This document shows positions 43,285 to 51,114 of a DNA stretch of 64,000 bases, piece after piece. The notes beneath the pieces are model-generated. The model saw only the letters and a program-made list of their open reading frames with translations, searched no databases and was not told where the DNA came from. The position numbers were made by a program, and so were the translations under genes. Location of the stretch: NCBI RefSeq assembly GCF_010998615.1, contig NZ_JAAEAH010000021.1, positions 1-64,000 of the forward strand, in the 5' to 3' direction. Source of the DNA: Myxococcus sp. CA023. Its GTDB lineage: Bacteria; Myxococcota; Myxococcia; Myxococcales; Myxococcaceae. The stretch's first letter is position 1, and the number at the start of each line of letters is the position of its first letter.

Positions 43285-43593
43285 GCCGTACCTCCCCCGC
43301 GGCCCCACTTCCGCCGCGCCGTGGGCCTGAAAGTGAAGGTGGTTTCGGGAATCCGCAATGTGCAGTGGGGTGTTTCCAACATGAAAGCGTCCGGCCGGGC
43401 AGCCCGCCGCCCGGTCCGAAAGCTCGGCAGGCGTTGCGAAACCCACGAAATCACATGTGTTTTCGTGTGGCGTATCAGGCGTGAACGGCTGGCGGTGTAC
43501 GGAGCTTGCTTGCATCGGGGCGCTTCCGTCCCAAGGTTTCAGGCAAGGGGCACCAAGGCGAGGGCTGGGGTAGTCACGAGAGGAGATAGGGAA
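43285..43593. other. Intergenic region between divergent VTT and KGG genes
   Basis: 309 bp, no gene. It must hold two divergent promoters. Its outstanding feature is the 24-bp near-perfect palindrome at 43444-43467. The Shine-Dalgarno of the VTT gene is at its left edge and that of the KGG gene (AGGAG, 43581-43585) at its right edge. Confidence 0.6.
43444..43467. promoter_or_regulatory. 24-bp near-perfect palindrome, candidate operator
   Basis: The sequence is CACGAAA-T-CACATGTG-T-TTTCGTG. Eleven of twelve base pairs are complementary across the centre; only the T/T pair at 43451/43460 breaks symmetry. It is 126 bp upstream of the KGG gene start and 160 bp upstream of the divergent VTT gene. 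Size and lack of loop favour a dimeric repressor or activator site over an RNA hairpin. Confidence 0.6.
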
Positions 43594-44052
43594 ATGTCGG
43601 ACAAGGACAACAAGGGCAGCATGACGGTGGCCGAAGCGGGTCGGAAGGGTGGCGAGACGGTCCGAAACGAGCGCGGTCGCGAGTTCTACGAGACGATCGG
43701 CCGCAAGGGCGGCGCCACGGTGAAGGCCGAGCGCGGTCGCTCCTTCTACGAGGAGATCGGCCGCAAGGGCGGCGAGACGGTGAAGGCCGAGCGCGGCGCC
43801 AAGTTCTACGAGGAGATCGGCAAGAAGGGTGGCGACCGGGTGAAGGCCACCCGGGGGCCGAACTTCTACGAGGAGATTGGCCGCAAGGGTGGGCAGAAGG
43901 TGAAGAAGCTCATCGAAGAGGGCAAGCGGGCCGCGCGCGCCGCCATGGCGGCGCAGGAGGCCACGGCAGGTGCTCCGGCCCAGGAGGGCGCGGCGCCGCC
44001 ATCCACTCCCCCTTCTTCCGGAGAGCCGGCGGGGCCGGGACAGAACGAGTAG
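43594..44052 (+). CDS. KGG-repeat stress protein (Em/GsiB-like)
   Basis: 152-aa hydrophilic protein with a 20-residue repeat (GRKGGETVKAERGRSFYEEI and variants) in four full copies, DNA 43639-43878, plus the start of a fifth. The KGG motif is that of bacterial GsiB and plant Em/LEA group 1 proteins, which are thought to protect cells during drying and starvation. A Pro/Ala/Gly tail follows (about 110-152). ATG 43594 has AGGAG eight bases upstream. The frame is open back to 43321, but that part looks non-coding. Spore or desiccation stress induction is likely in a sporulating host; the palindrome at 43444 is the visible control site. Confidence 0.87.
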   Translation: MSDKDNKGSMTVAEAGRKGGETVRNERGREFYETIGRKGGATVKAERGRSFYEEIGRKGGETVKAERGAKFYEEIGKKGGDRVKATRGPNFYEEIGRKGGQKVKKLIEEGKRAARAAMAAQEATAGAPAQEGAAPPSTPPSSGEPAGPGQNE

Positions 44053-44098
44053 CACCGCGAGCGTGGCGCCAGACTCGCGGACCGACTAAGAGGGCCGC

Positions 44099-44437
44099 GT
44101 GTACCTGGTCATCACGTTCCTCGAACAGTTGGAAGGAACCGAGCGGGCCATCCGCCGGCTCCGGGAGTTCGGTATCCCGGAGCCGTTGGTGGTGCGGGCT
44201 CGGAGCGCGGCGGCGGCGTTGTCCGCCGAGGTCCCGGTGTTCGCGGGGCTCCGCAGTCTGGCGTTGGGCGCCGATGACGATCGCGTCATCCTGGTGAGCT
44301 TGTTGCCAGGCCTGCCCGCCGAGGAGATGGAGCGGTTGGTGCAGCGCGTCCAACTGGAAATGGACGCGGACGAGCCGCCCATGGGACGGCTGGTCGCCAT
44401 GCCAGTGATTTCCGCGCCCACGCATCGCCGGTCGTGA
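44099..44437 (+). CDS. Small hypothetical protein next to antiporter pair
   Basis: 112 aa, GTG start with AGAGGG a few bases upstream. Sequence pattern (MYLVITFLEQLEGTERAIRR, then LVVRARSAAAALSAEVPVFA and VILVSLLPGLPAEEMERLVQ) suggests an alternating alpha/beta fold like PII/NIL-type small regulators, but no ligand motif is seen and I cannot assign a family. It is soluble and cytoplasmic. It lies 32 bp before the antiporter pair and may form an operon with it, perhaps as a regulatory partner. Confidence 0.65.
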   Translation: MYLVITFLEQLEGTERAIRRLREFGIPEPLVVRARSAAAALSAEVPVFAGLRSLALGADDDRVILVSLLPGLPAEEMERLVQRVQLEMDADEPPMGRLVAMPVISAPTHRRS

Positions 44438-44469
44438 CGGGAAGCGTCCCGTCGTTATAAGCACGGGCT

Positions 44470-45690
44470 GTGCAAGCGCTGCTCGTCTTCCTATCCATCG
44501 CGGCGCTGTCGCTGCTCGCCTCCAGCCGTGCGCTGGACCCGGGGCGCTTTCCAGCGCTGGCGAGACTGGCGGCCAGCGGCTTCCTCTTCGTTCTGCTCGG
44601 CATCTTCCTGGGGCCTTCCGTGGCGGGGGTGCTCACCGAGCGGCACCTGGAGGCCATGCGCCCGGTGATGGCGCTGGGGTTGGGCACCGCGGGCGTGCTG
44701 CTGGGCCTGAACCTGGAGCCCCGGCTGCTGCGCCTGTTGCCGCGGTCCGTCTACCTGTCGGGGCTGGCGCACTCCGGAACGGCCTTCTTCTTCGTCGCGC
44801 TGCCATTGCTGGTGCCGCTCGTCTTCACGTCCGCCCGGGGGCTGCTCGGCGCGGTGGGCGCGGCGGCGATGTTGGGGGCGGCGGCCAGCCTTTCTTCAGG
44901 GCACTCGGCCGTGCTCGCGTGGCGCGCGGGGCGCCTGGACCGGGCGCGCGGCCTGGGCGTGGCGCTGCTCACCATGCTGGATGACGCGGTGGGTCTGGGC
45001 GTGCTGGCGCTGGCGTTGATGATCGGCGCCGCCAGCAACGTGGGCGAAGGCCTGGGGCTGGTGTGTCTGGCCTTGCTGCTGGGCGTCATGTGTGGGGCGC
45101 TGCTGGCCTTCCTCACGCATTCGTTGAAGGACCTGGCGGAGCTGACCACGGTGACGCTGGGCGGCGTGGTGTTGGTGAGTGGCGCGGCGGCGTACCTGCG
45201 GGTGTCGCCCTTGCTGGCGGGCGTGGCGTGTGGGGCGACGCTGGCGGTGGTGGGAGGCCGCACCTCGGAGCGCGTGGCCCGCGCGCTGGGCCGGGTGGAG
45301 CGGCCCGTGTTCCTGGTGCTTGTGTTCCTGGTGGGCTGCGCGGTGCATGCGCGGGACTACTGGGCCTGGGTGCTGATGCCCGCCTTCGTCGGCCTGCGCT
45401 TCCTGGGGAAGATGCTGGGCGGCCGGTTCGCGCGGCGGCTGGCGCAGCAGACGCTCGTACTGCCACCCCGGCTGGGCTACGCGCTGATCGCCCAGGGCGG
45501 CCTGGCGCTGTGCCTGGTGGCGGAGTACGGGATGCTCGTGCCGGGAGGGCTGTCGCGGCGCGTGCTGGACGTCGTGGTGATGGGCGCGGTGGTGAACGAG
45601 CTGCTGGCGGGCCAGGCCTTCCAGTACGTGGTGGACCCGCCCCGCAGCTTGTCCGAGAACCCGGCTGACAGCGAGAAGGTGGCGGCATGA
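44470..45690 (+). CDS. Cation/proton antiporter, CPA2-like (first of pair)
   Basis: 406 aa, about 12 helices, Na+/H+ exchanger superfamily (NhaP/Kef-like). A first helix pair and a discontinuous helix around GFLFVLLGIFLGPSVAGVL are typical. The usual ion-binding Asp region reads LTMLDDAVGLGVLALALMIG. It has no RCK/TrkA-N domain. GTG 44470 is the only reasonable start; TTATAA at 44454-44459 could be a promoter -10 close to it, with no clear Shine-Dalgarno. Its stop overlaps the next antiporter start by four bases (ATGA). Confidence 0.82.
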   Translation: MQALLVFLSIAALSLLASSRALDPGRFPALARLAASGFLFVLLGIFLGPSVAGVLTERHLEAMRPVMALGLGTAGVLLGLNLEPRLLRLLPRSVYLSGLAHSGTAFFFVALPLLVPLVFTSARGLLGAVGAAAMLGAAASLSSGHSAVLAWRAGRLDRARGLGVALLTMLDDAVGLGVLALALMIGAASNVGEGLGLVCLALLLGVMCGALLAFLTHSLKDLAELTTVTLGGVVLVSGAAAYLRVSPLLAGVACGATLAVVGGRTSERVARALGRVERPVFLVLVFLVGCAVHARDYWAWVLMPAFVGLRFLGKMLGGRFARRLAQQTLVLPPRLGYALIAQGGLALCLVAEYGMLVPGGLSRRVLDVVVMGAVVNELLAGQAFQYVVDPPRSLSENPADSEKVAA

Positions 45691-46985
45691 AGGGCGCGGT
45701 CATCCGGCTGCTGCTGTTGATGGTGCTCCTGGCCATCATCAGCCGGGCACAGGTGCTCCGGGCGGACTCGGGGACACCGGTAATGTTGGCGGCGGGCGCG
45801 TTGCTGTTGTGCGGCCTGTTCGCGGGCAAGGTGGCCAAGGGCCTGGGCCTGCCTCGCCTCACCGGTTACCTGCTGGTGGGCGTGGCGGTGGGGCCCTATG
45901 CGCTGGGCTTCATCCCGAACGCGGGCGTGAAGGGGCTGGAGCTGGTGAAGGGGCTGGCGGTGAGCCTCATCGCGCTGGTGGCCGGCACGGAGCTCCGGCT
46001 GGGGCTCATCCGCCGCGTGGGCGCGCGCGTGGCCTTGCTGTGCGCGGCCGTGTGCGGCGTCACCTTCCTGGTGTGCTTCGGGGCCACCTTCGCAATCAAG
46101 CCCTTCCTGCCCTTCCTGGCGGATATGACGGTGCCACAGGCCCTGGCGGTCAGCGCGCTGCTGTCCACGGTGGTGGTGTCGTTCTCGCCCACCGTCACCA
46201 TCGCCATCGTCCAGGAGACGAGCGCGCGCGGCGCCTTCACGGAGTTCCTGATGGCGCTGGTCATCATCGGCGACTTGCTGGTGATGGTGGCCTTCGCGCT
46301 GGCCGCGGGCCTGACGAAGGCGAGCTTCGGCGGCGGGCTGGACGTGACGGAGCTGCTGGGCGGGGTGGGGTGGGAGCTGTTCGGCTCGGTGGTGGTAGGG
46401 CTGGTGCTGGCCGTGGGCATGCTCGTCTACATGCGCGGCGTGAAGCAGGAGCTGCCGCTGTTCCTGGTGGGCCTGTGCTTCGCCGCAGCGGAAGGGGGCA
46501 CGCGCCTGCACCTGTCCCCGCTGCTGGTGTCGCTGGCGGCGGGGGCGCTCATCGCGAACCTGGACGAGCACGCGGGCGAGCGCATCCATAACGCCATCCA
46601 GCAGGCGGGGCTGCCAGTGTTCGCGCTCTTCTTCGCCGCGGCGGGCGCGGGGTTGAAGCTGGACTCCCTGCTGACGGTGGGGCCGGCGGCGATGTTGCTG
46701 GTCGTGCTGCGCGGCGTGGCCATCTGGTTCTCCTGCCGCCGCTTCGCCCCAGCGGACGACCCGCGGCTCAAGCGCTACCTGTGGATGGGACTCATCTCCC
46801 AGGCGGGCGTGACGTTTGGCCTGGCGGCCCTGGTGTCCAGGACATTTCCGACCTTTGGCCCCCAGGTGGAGGTGCTCATCGTCGCCATGATTACCGCCCA
46901 CGAACTGGTGGGGCCGGTCCTCACCCGGCGCGCCCTGGCGGCCTCCGGGGAGATCCGCGCGGACGACGCGCAGGGAACGGCATAG
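45687..46985 (+). CDS. Cation/proton antiporter, CPA2-like (second of pair)
   Basis: 432 aa, about 12 helices, Kef/NapA-type. Starts with a signal-anchor helix, then LLLCGLFAGKVAKGLGLPRLTGYLLVGVAVGPYALG, a typical CPA2 entry (here split over residues 30-65). The core helix ALVIIGDLLVMVAFALAAGL carries the expected Asp. It has no regulatory nucleotide-binding domain. Coupled by ATGA to the previous antiporter, to which it is similar in layout, so the two may form a heterodimer. A hairpin or promoter for the next gene must lie in the 53 bp downstream. Confidence 0.82.
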   Translation: MKGAVIRLLLLMVLLAIISRAQVLRADSGTPVMLAAGALLLCGLFAGKVAKGLGLPRLTGYLLVGVAVGPYALGFIPNAGVKGLELVKGLAVSLIALVAGTELRLGLIRRVGARVALLCAAVCGVTFLVCFGATFAIKPFLPFLADMTVPQALAVSALLSTVVVSFSPTVTIAIVQETSARGAFTEFLMALVIIGDLLVMVAFALAAGLTKASFGGGLDVTELLGGVGWELFGSVVVGLVLAVGMLVYMRGVKQELPLFLVGLCFAAAEGGTRLHLSPLLVSLAAGALIANLDEHAGERIHNAIQQAGLPVFALFFAAAGAGLKLDSLLTVGPAAMLLVVLRGVAIWFSCRRFAPADDPRLKRYLWMGLISQAGVTFGLAALVSRTFPTFGPQVEVLIVAMITAHELVGPVLTRRALAASGEIRADDAQGTA

Positions 46986-47038
46986 GCTGTCAGGCATCCA
47001 CACCTTCAGCAGCAGTCACAGGAGGCACGGAGGACATC

Positions 47039-47650
47039 ATGGCCGCACCCATCCTCGAGGTGGACATGGAGCACCCGTCACCCCGCCACATCCAGCGAGC
47101 GGTGGAGGTGCTGGAGCGCGGCGGCCTGCTGGCCTACCCGACGGACACGTACTTCGGGCTCGGCTGCGACTTGAGCTCGAAGAAGGGCATCGAGCGGCTG
47201 TACCAGCTCAAGGGACGCGACAAGAAGAAGCCCCTGTCCTTTCTCTGCCCCGACCTGTCGGACGTGGCCCGCTACGCGCACGTGAGCAACTTCGCGTACC
47301 GGACCATGAAGAGCCTCACTCCGGGTGCGTTCACCTTCATCCTGGAAGCGACGCGTCTGGTGCCGGACCTGATGATGTCCAAGCAGAAACAGGTCGGCAT
47401 CCGGGTGCCGGACTCAGCGCTCGTTCGCGAGCTGGCCCGAGCCCTGGGCCGCCCTCTGGTGACGACCTCCGCGACCAATACGGAGGGTGAGCCCCTCACG
47501 GACGCAAGGGATATCAAGGACGCGCTGGGCCACGGCCTGGACCTCATCCTTGACGGGGGCGTGACGCTCAATGAACCGTCGACCGTGATTTCACTCATCG
47601 GCGATTCACTTGAAATCCTCCGGCAAGGGAAGGGTAGGCTGGAGGACTAG
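47039..47650 (+). CDS. Sua5/YciO/YrdC/YwlC family protein, L-threonylcarbamoyladenylate synthase-like
   Basis: 203-aa YrdC-domain protein. The family makes threonylcarbamoyl-AMP for t6A37 in tRNAs that read ANN codons. The signature is LERGGLLAYPTDTYFGLGCD near residue 23, with KGRDKKKPLSFLC as the KxR...K/SxxN-like binding region and PLVTTSATNTEGEP (SANxSG-like, here SATNTEG). This form and the length match the YciO subgroup as well as TsaC; which of the two cannot be decided from sequence alone. ATG 47039 has GGAGG five bases upstream (47029-47033). Confidence 0.85.
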   Translation: MAAPILEVDMEHPSPRHIQRAVEVLERGGLLAYPTDTYFGLGCDLSSKKGIERLYQLKGRDKKKPLSFLCPDLSDVARYAHVSNFAYRTMKSLTPGAFTFILEATRLVPDLMMSKQKQVGIRVPDSALVRELARALGRPLVTTSATNTEGEPLTDARDIKDALGHGLDLILDGGVTLNEPSTVISLIGDSLEILRQGKGRLED

Positions 47651-47672
47651 AACCCGAGAATAGGGGGATTTC

Positions 47673-48653
47673 TTGGCACAGGGGGGAACACGGCCGAGCT
47701 CCGTGGATGTACCGGAGCAGGTCCCAGGGCTGCTCAAGTTATTACTGTTGCTACTGTTCCGGCCGGTGGACCTGCACTACCGGCTGCGGGCCGCGGGCAT
47801 CCGCGTTCCGGGCGCACGGCTGGGGACGCTGTGTCGCGAGCAGCCCGAGGGAGAGCGGGCCACGGCCGTCTATGTCCGGCGCATGTTGCTGGTGCTGCTC
47901 GTCGGCGCGCCGGTGGTGACGCAGGTGCTGGGTCTGGCGCTCGTGACGGCGGGCCTGCCGCTGGAGCGAGGCTGGGTGTTGTCGGCACTGTTCTGCTCGG
48001 CGGTGGGACTGCTGGTGGCGCAGGTGTTGGGGCTGGCCGCGGGCGTCCTGCTGGGCTCTCTGTCCAGTCTGGCCACGCTGCTGGGGCTGCACGCCACGGC
48101 CGCGGCTGCCTTCGGGCCGGAGTTGGGTGGGGTGGCGGGCATGGTGGTGGGGGTGTGCCTGGGGAGCGTGGCTGGGTTGGCATGTGGGAGCATCAGCGGC
48201 ATCGCCATTGGCCGGGGCCCCTCCGTGGTGCGGGTCCAGATGGCGGCCATCCTCGCCAGCCTGACGCCGATGCTGCTCTGGAGTGGGACGACGAATGCGT
48301 CCTACGCCGGCGCGGTGGCCGCCAGTGCGTTGGTGGCCTTCCTGGTGAGTGCGTTCCGGCTGCCGCTCTATGCGCTGGAAGTGCTGGCATCCGCGGTGGC
48401 GTATGCCGTGGAGCGCTGGACGGGGCGGCCCACGCTGGGCTGGGTGCCGGTGCGTCACCACAACCTCAGCTATCTGCCGCATCCCTTCCTGGGGCGGCAT
48501 CTGGCGCTGGCGGTGCGCTCTCGGCCGGCGGAGGTGCTCGCGGTGGCGGATGCCTGCCTGCGCTCGCCGGGGAACATCGTGGTGGGCTGGCCGTGGGTGG
48601 TGCAGGCGCTGGAGTCGGCGTCGCCGGAGGGGGCGAGGGAGCCCCGGGCTTGA
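47673..48653 (+). CDS. Membrane protein of unknown function
   Basis: 326 aa with about seven predicted membrane helices between residues 75 and 265 and soluble ends. The Gly/Ala-rich helices (ATAAAAFGPELGGVAGMVVG, SVAGLACGSISGIAIGRGPS) recall glycine-zipper transmembrane segments, but I recognise no family. The C-terminal part (VRHHNLSYLPHPFLGRHLAL) is not hydrophobic. The start is TTG 47673 preceded by AGGGGG; TTG starts are rarer, so the N-terminus is tentative. No functional clue from neighbours, which are tRNA modification and Xer recombination genes. Confidence 0.65.
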   Translation: MAQGGTRPSSVDVPEQVPGLLKLLLLLLFRPVDLHYRLRAAGIRVPGARLGTLCREQPEGERATAVYVRRMLLVLLVGAPVVTQVLGLALVTAGLPLERGWVLSALFCSAVGLLVAQVLGLAAGVLLGSLSSLATLLGLHATAAAAFGPELGGVAGMVVGVCLGSVAGLACGSISGIAIGRGPSVVRVQMAAILASLTPMLLWSGTTNASYAGAVAASALVAFLVSAFRLPLYALEVLASAVAYAVERWTGRPTLGWVPVRHHNLSYLPHPFLGRHLALAVRSRPAEVLAVADACLRSPGNIVVGWPWVVQALESASPEGAREPRA

Positions 48654-48698
48654 GCCGCTGAGTTGCCTCGCCGCGCGCCTCCGGTAGCCTGCGCGGCG

Positions 48699-49631
48699 AT
48701 GGAAGGAATGCTCGACGCGTTCATCGCCTTCATCCGCGCGGAGCGCGGACTGTCCGGCAAGACGGTGGACGCCTACGCCGCAGACATCAACGTGTACTTC
48801 GAGGACCTGCGCTCCCGCGGCGTCTCCGACGTGACGCAGGCGCGGCAGGAGGACGTGTCCGCGCACCTGGCCGCGCTAGGCAAGCGGGGCTTGGGCAAAC
48901 GCAGCCAGGCCCGTCACCTGGCGGCCCTGCGCGGCTTCCACCGGTTCCTCGTCGCCGAGCGCATGGCGGAGAAGGACCCGACGGAGGACCTGGACACGCC
49001 CCGGTCAGCCCGGAAGCTGCCGTCGTTCCTCACCCTGGAAGAGGTGGAGCAGCTCCTGGCGGCCCCGGACGAGCGCACGTCCACGGGCGTGCGTGACAAG
49101 GCCATGCTGGAGGTGCTGTACGCCACCGGCCTCCGCGTGAGCGAGCTGTGTGGGCTGGGCATCAACGACGTGCAGCTCACGGCGGGCTATCTGGTGGCGA
49201 AGGGCAAGGGCGCCAAGGAGCGCCTCGTCCCGCTGGGGCGCGTGGCCATCGAGAAGGTCCAGGCATACCTGGCGGAGTCACGGCCAGCGGTGTTGGGGCG
49301 GCGCAAGTCCCAGGCGTTGTTCGTCACGCCACGAGGTTCTGGCTTCACGCGGCAGGGCTTCTGGAAGCTGATCAAGCGGTACGCGCTGAAGGCGGGCATC
49401 GCGAAGCCGCTGTCGCCGCACAAGCTGCGGCATTCGTTCGCCACACACCTGGTGGAGCGCGGCGCGGACCTGCGCGCCGTCCAGCAGATGCTGGGGCACG
49501 CGGACCTCGCCACGACGCAAATCTATACCCACGTGAACGCCGCCCGGCTGCGGTCCGTGTACGACGAGTTCCACCCGCGCAGCGACGTCTTCGTCCCCAA
49601 GGCGAAGAAGACGCGGGCCGCCGCGCGGTAG
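48699..49631 (+). CDS. Site-specific tyrosine recombinase XerC/XerD
   Basis: 310-aa phage-integrase family recombinase that resolves chromosome dimers at dif. The N-terminal SAM-like core-binding domain covers about 1-90 (LDAFIAFIRAERGLSGKTVD). The catalytic domain has Arg in YATGLRVSELCGL, Lys in VAKGKGAKER, HKLRHSFATHL (H-x2-R), LGHADLATTQIYTHV (His and nucleophile Tyr). Length and N-terminus are closer to XerD than XerC in my reading. ATG 48699; the frame extends 36 bases upstream without support. It converges on the DUF4388 gene with a long hairpin between. Confidence 0.9.
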   Translation: MEGMLDAFIAFIRAERGLSGKTVDAYAADINVYFEDLRSRGVSDVTQARQEDVSAHLAALGKRGLGKRSQARHLAALRGFHRFLVAERMAEKDPTEDLDTPRSARKLPSFLTLEEVEQLLAAPDERTSTGVRDKAMLEVLYATGLRVSELCGLGINDVQLTAGYLVAKGKGAKERLVPLGRVAIEKVQAYLAESRPAVLGRRKSQALFVTPRGSGFTRQGFWKLIKRYALKAGIAKPLSPHKLRHSFATHLVERGADLRAVQQMLGHADLATTQIYTHVNAARLRSVYDEFHPRSDVFVPKAKKTRAAAR

Positions 49632-49649
49632 GGGCGGCCCGGGGCCTCG

Positions 49650-49682
49650 GCGCCGTGGAAGGAACGTTCCGTCCGCTGGCGC
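49650..49682. terminator. Long shared hairpin between convergent genes
   Basis: A 33-nt self-complementary stretch: GCGCC-GTGGA-A-GGAAC (49650-49665) pairs back with GTTCC-G-TCCGC-T-GGCGC (49666-49682), with one mismatch, one bulge and one G-T pair; the centre is the palindrome GGAACGTTCC. It lies 18 bp after the recombinase stop and touches the stop codon of the convergent gene, so it probably terminates both. Confidence 0.6.
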
Positions 49683-50855
49683 TCAGCTCCCCACGCCGTG
49701 GATGGGGAGGCCGAACGGGTCCGTGTGGGCCCGCCGGGGTCCGCTCCCTGGCAGCGGGGCCACGCGAATCAGCCCAGACGCCATCAGGCGGTGCACGGAG
49801 CGGGACGCGGCGAGCTCGCCCATGGCCGCCGTGCGCAGGGCCTGCCGGATGCTCCGGCTGCCGCGCAGCTTCGAGTACAGGTACAGGTCATCCGCCGTCA
49901 GGTCGGGCGGGGTGGGGCGCGGAATCGGCTCGAACACCAGGCGCCCGTCGAGCGCGAAGAGCTCGTCACTGAGGGCCAGCGTCAGGCGAATCTCCGCCTC
50001 GCGGTACAGGGCGTGGGCTTCGGGGACGGGGCCTTGCTCCAGGATTTGCGCGGCCAGGGCGACGGCATGGTCATACTGGCCGGCTTCCAGGAAGCGCTTC
50101 ACCAGGGTGAGCAGCTCCTCCAACTCGGCGGCTTCACCCAATCGGGGGCCGCGGGCCTTGCGCGGGGCCAGGGCACCCCGCCGGTACAGGTGCAGCACCC
50201 AGCGCGCGGCGAAGAGCGGGGCCTCCCGGGCGCTCGCCAGCATCTCTCCCAGCGTGGCGCCGCTCGCCGCCAGGTCCAGCAGGACATCCTCTTCCTCCGA
50301 GTACGTCTCCACGGCGAACTCGCGGAAGACGCGGAACGTCGTGTCCATCCGAGGGAAGATGTCGCGGAACATGCCCCACTCGCGCTGCCGCGTCACCGCG
50401 TCACGGTGCAGGGTGGACAGCGACAGCTTGAGCCCAATCGCCCGGGCTGAGGGCGGAAGGCCAGGGGCGAACCCCACCTCGCCGGACTCCCAGGCGTAGC
50501 AGTCGAACAGGGACTCGCGGGCCTTGTGCTCCAGGGCCTCGATGAGGCGGGGCAGCTCTACGAAGCAGCGCTGGACCAGGAAGGTGCCGTAGGGCATGCC
50601 CGCTCCCTCGGCCGCTTCGAAGGCCGCCGCGGCGCGGGGGGCGTCCAGGATGCGGAGGTTCACCAGGACTTGGGCCAGGTGCTCGCGCGGGTCGTTGGAG
50701 CTCTCGCCCACCAGGTAGCCGTCCTTGACGTGGAAGCAGCGCCGCACCGCGCCACGTTCCACGCTCAGCACCCCTTCAACCCCGGGCGCGCTGAACAGCG
50801 GCGGCATCACCAACTGCAAGCGATAGTTGGCGAGACTTCCGTTGAATGGCTCCAT
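49683..50855 (-). CDS. DUF4388 (PATAN-like) domain regulatory protein
   Basis: 390-aa soluble protein. The N-terminal domain (about 1-110, MEPFNGSLANYRLQLVMPPL, VERGAVRRCFHVKDGYLVGE) matches DUF4388/PATAN, a domain common in deltaproteobacterial signalling and gliding proteins. The remaining part is helical (about 150-390) with TPR-like EAGQYDHAVALAAQILEQG. It lacks a receiver or DNA-binding domain on the same chain. ATG 50855 has GGAGG about ten bases upstream. It is divergent from trpS. Its target is unknown; such proteins may bridge response regulators and effectors. Confidence 0.72.
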   Translation of the reverse strand: MEPFNGSLANYRLQLVMPPLFSAPGVEGVLSVERGAVRRCFHVKDGYLVGESSNDPREHLAQVLVNLRILDAPRAAAAFEAAEGAGMPYGTFLVQRCFVELPRLIEALEHKARESLFDCYAWESGEVGFAPGLPPSARAIGLKLSLSTLHRDAVTRQREWGMFRDIFPRMDTTFRVFREFAVETYSEEEDVLLDLAASGATLGEMLASAREAPLFAARWVLHLYRRGALAPRKARGPRLGEAAELEELLTLVKRFLEAGQYDHAVALAAQILEQGPVPEAHALYREAEIRLTLALSDELFALDGRLVFEPIPRPTPPDLTADDLYLYSKLRGSRSIRQALRTAAMGELAASRSVHRLMASGLIRVAPLPGSGPRRAHTDPFGLPIHGVGS

Positions 50856-51114
50856 GCAGGTGCTTCCTCCAAGGTGGGTTGGCCCGCGTGAGGAGCCCCC
50901 AGGGTATCGGCGCACCCCACTGTGATTCAATTGCAAGTGCCTGAATTTGCTTGAGATTTCCTGGTGGGACGCAAAGTTCCAGGGAGAGTCCGTCTTGACT
51001 TCGGATACTGAACGGGCGCAGGACACGGGCAACGGACGGTTGCAGGGCCGCGTCGGGTGTGCGAACGAGCCCCGTCCGATTCCCGATTCCGCCCAACCGA
51101 ATCAGAGCGAGTCC

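Noticed and set aside
43285-44055. N-terminal extension of the VTT gene across the KGG gene
   Set aside because: The open frame is the antisense of the KGG repeats. GTG 43284 has a good ribosome binding site and gives the normal protein.
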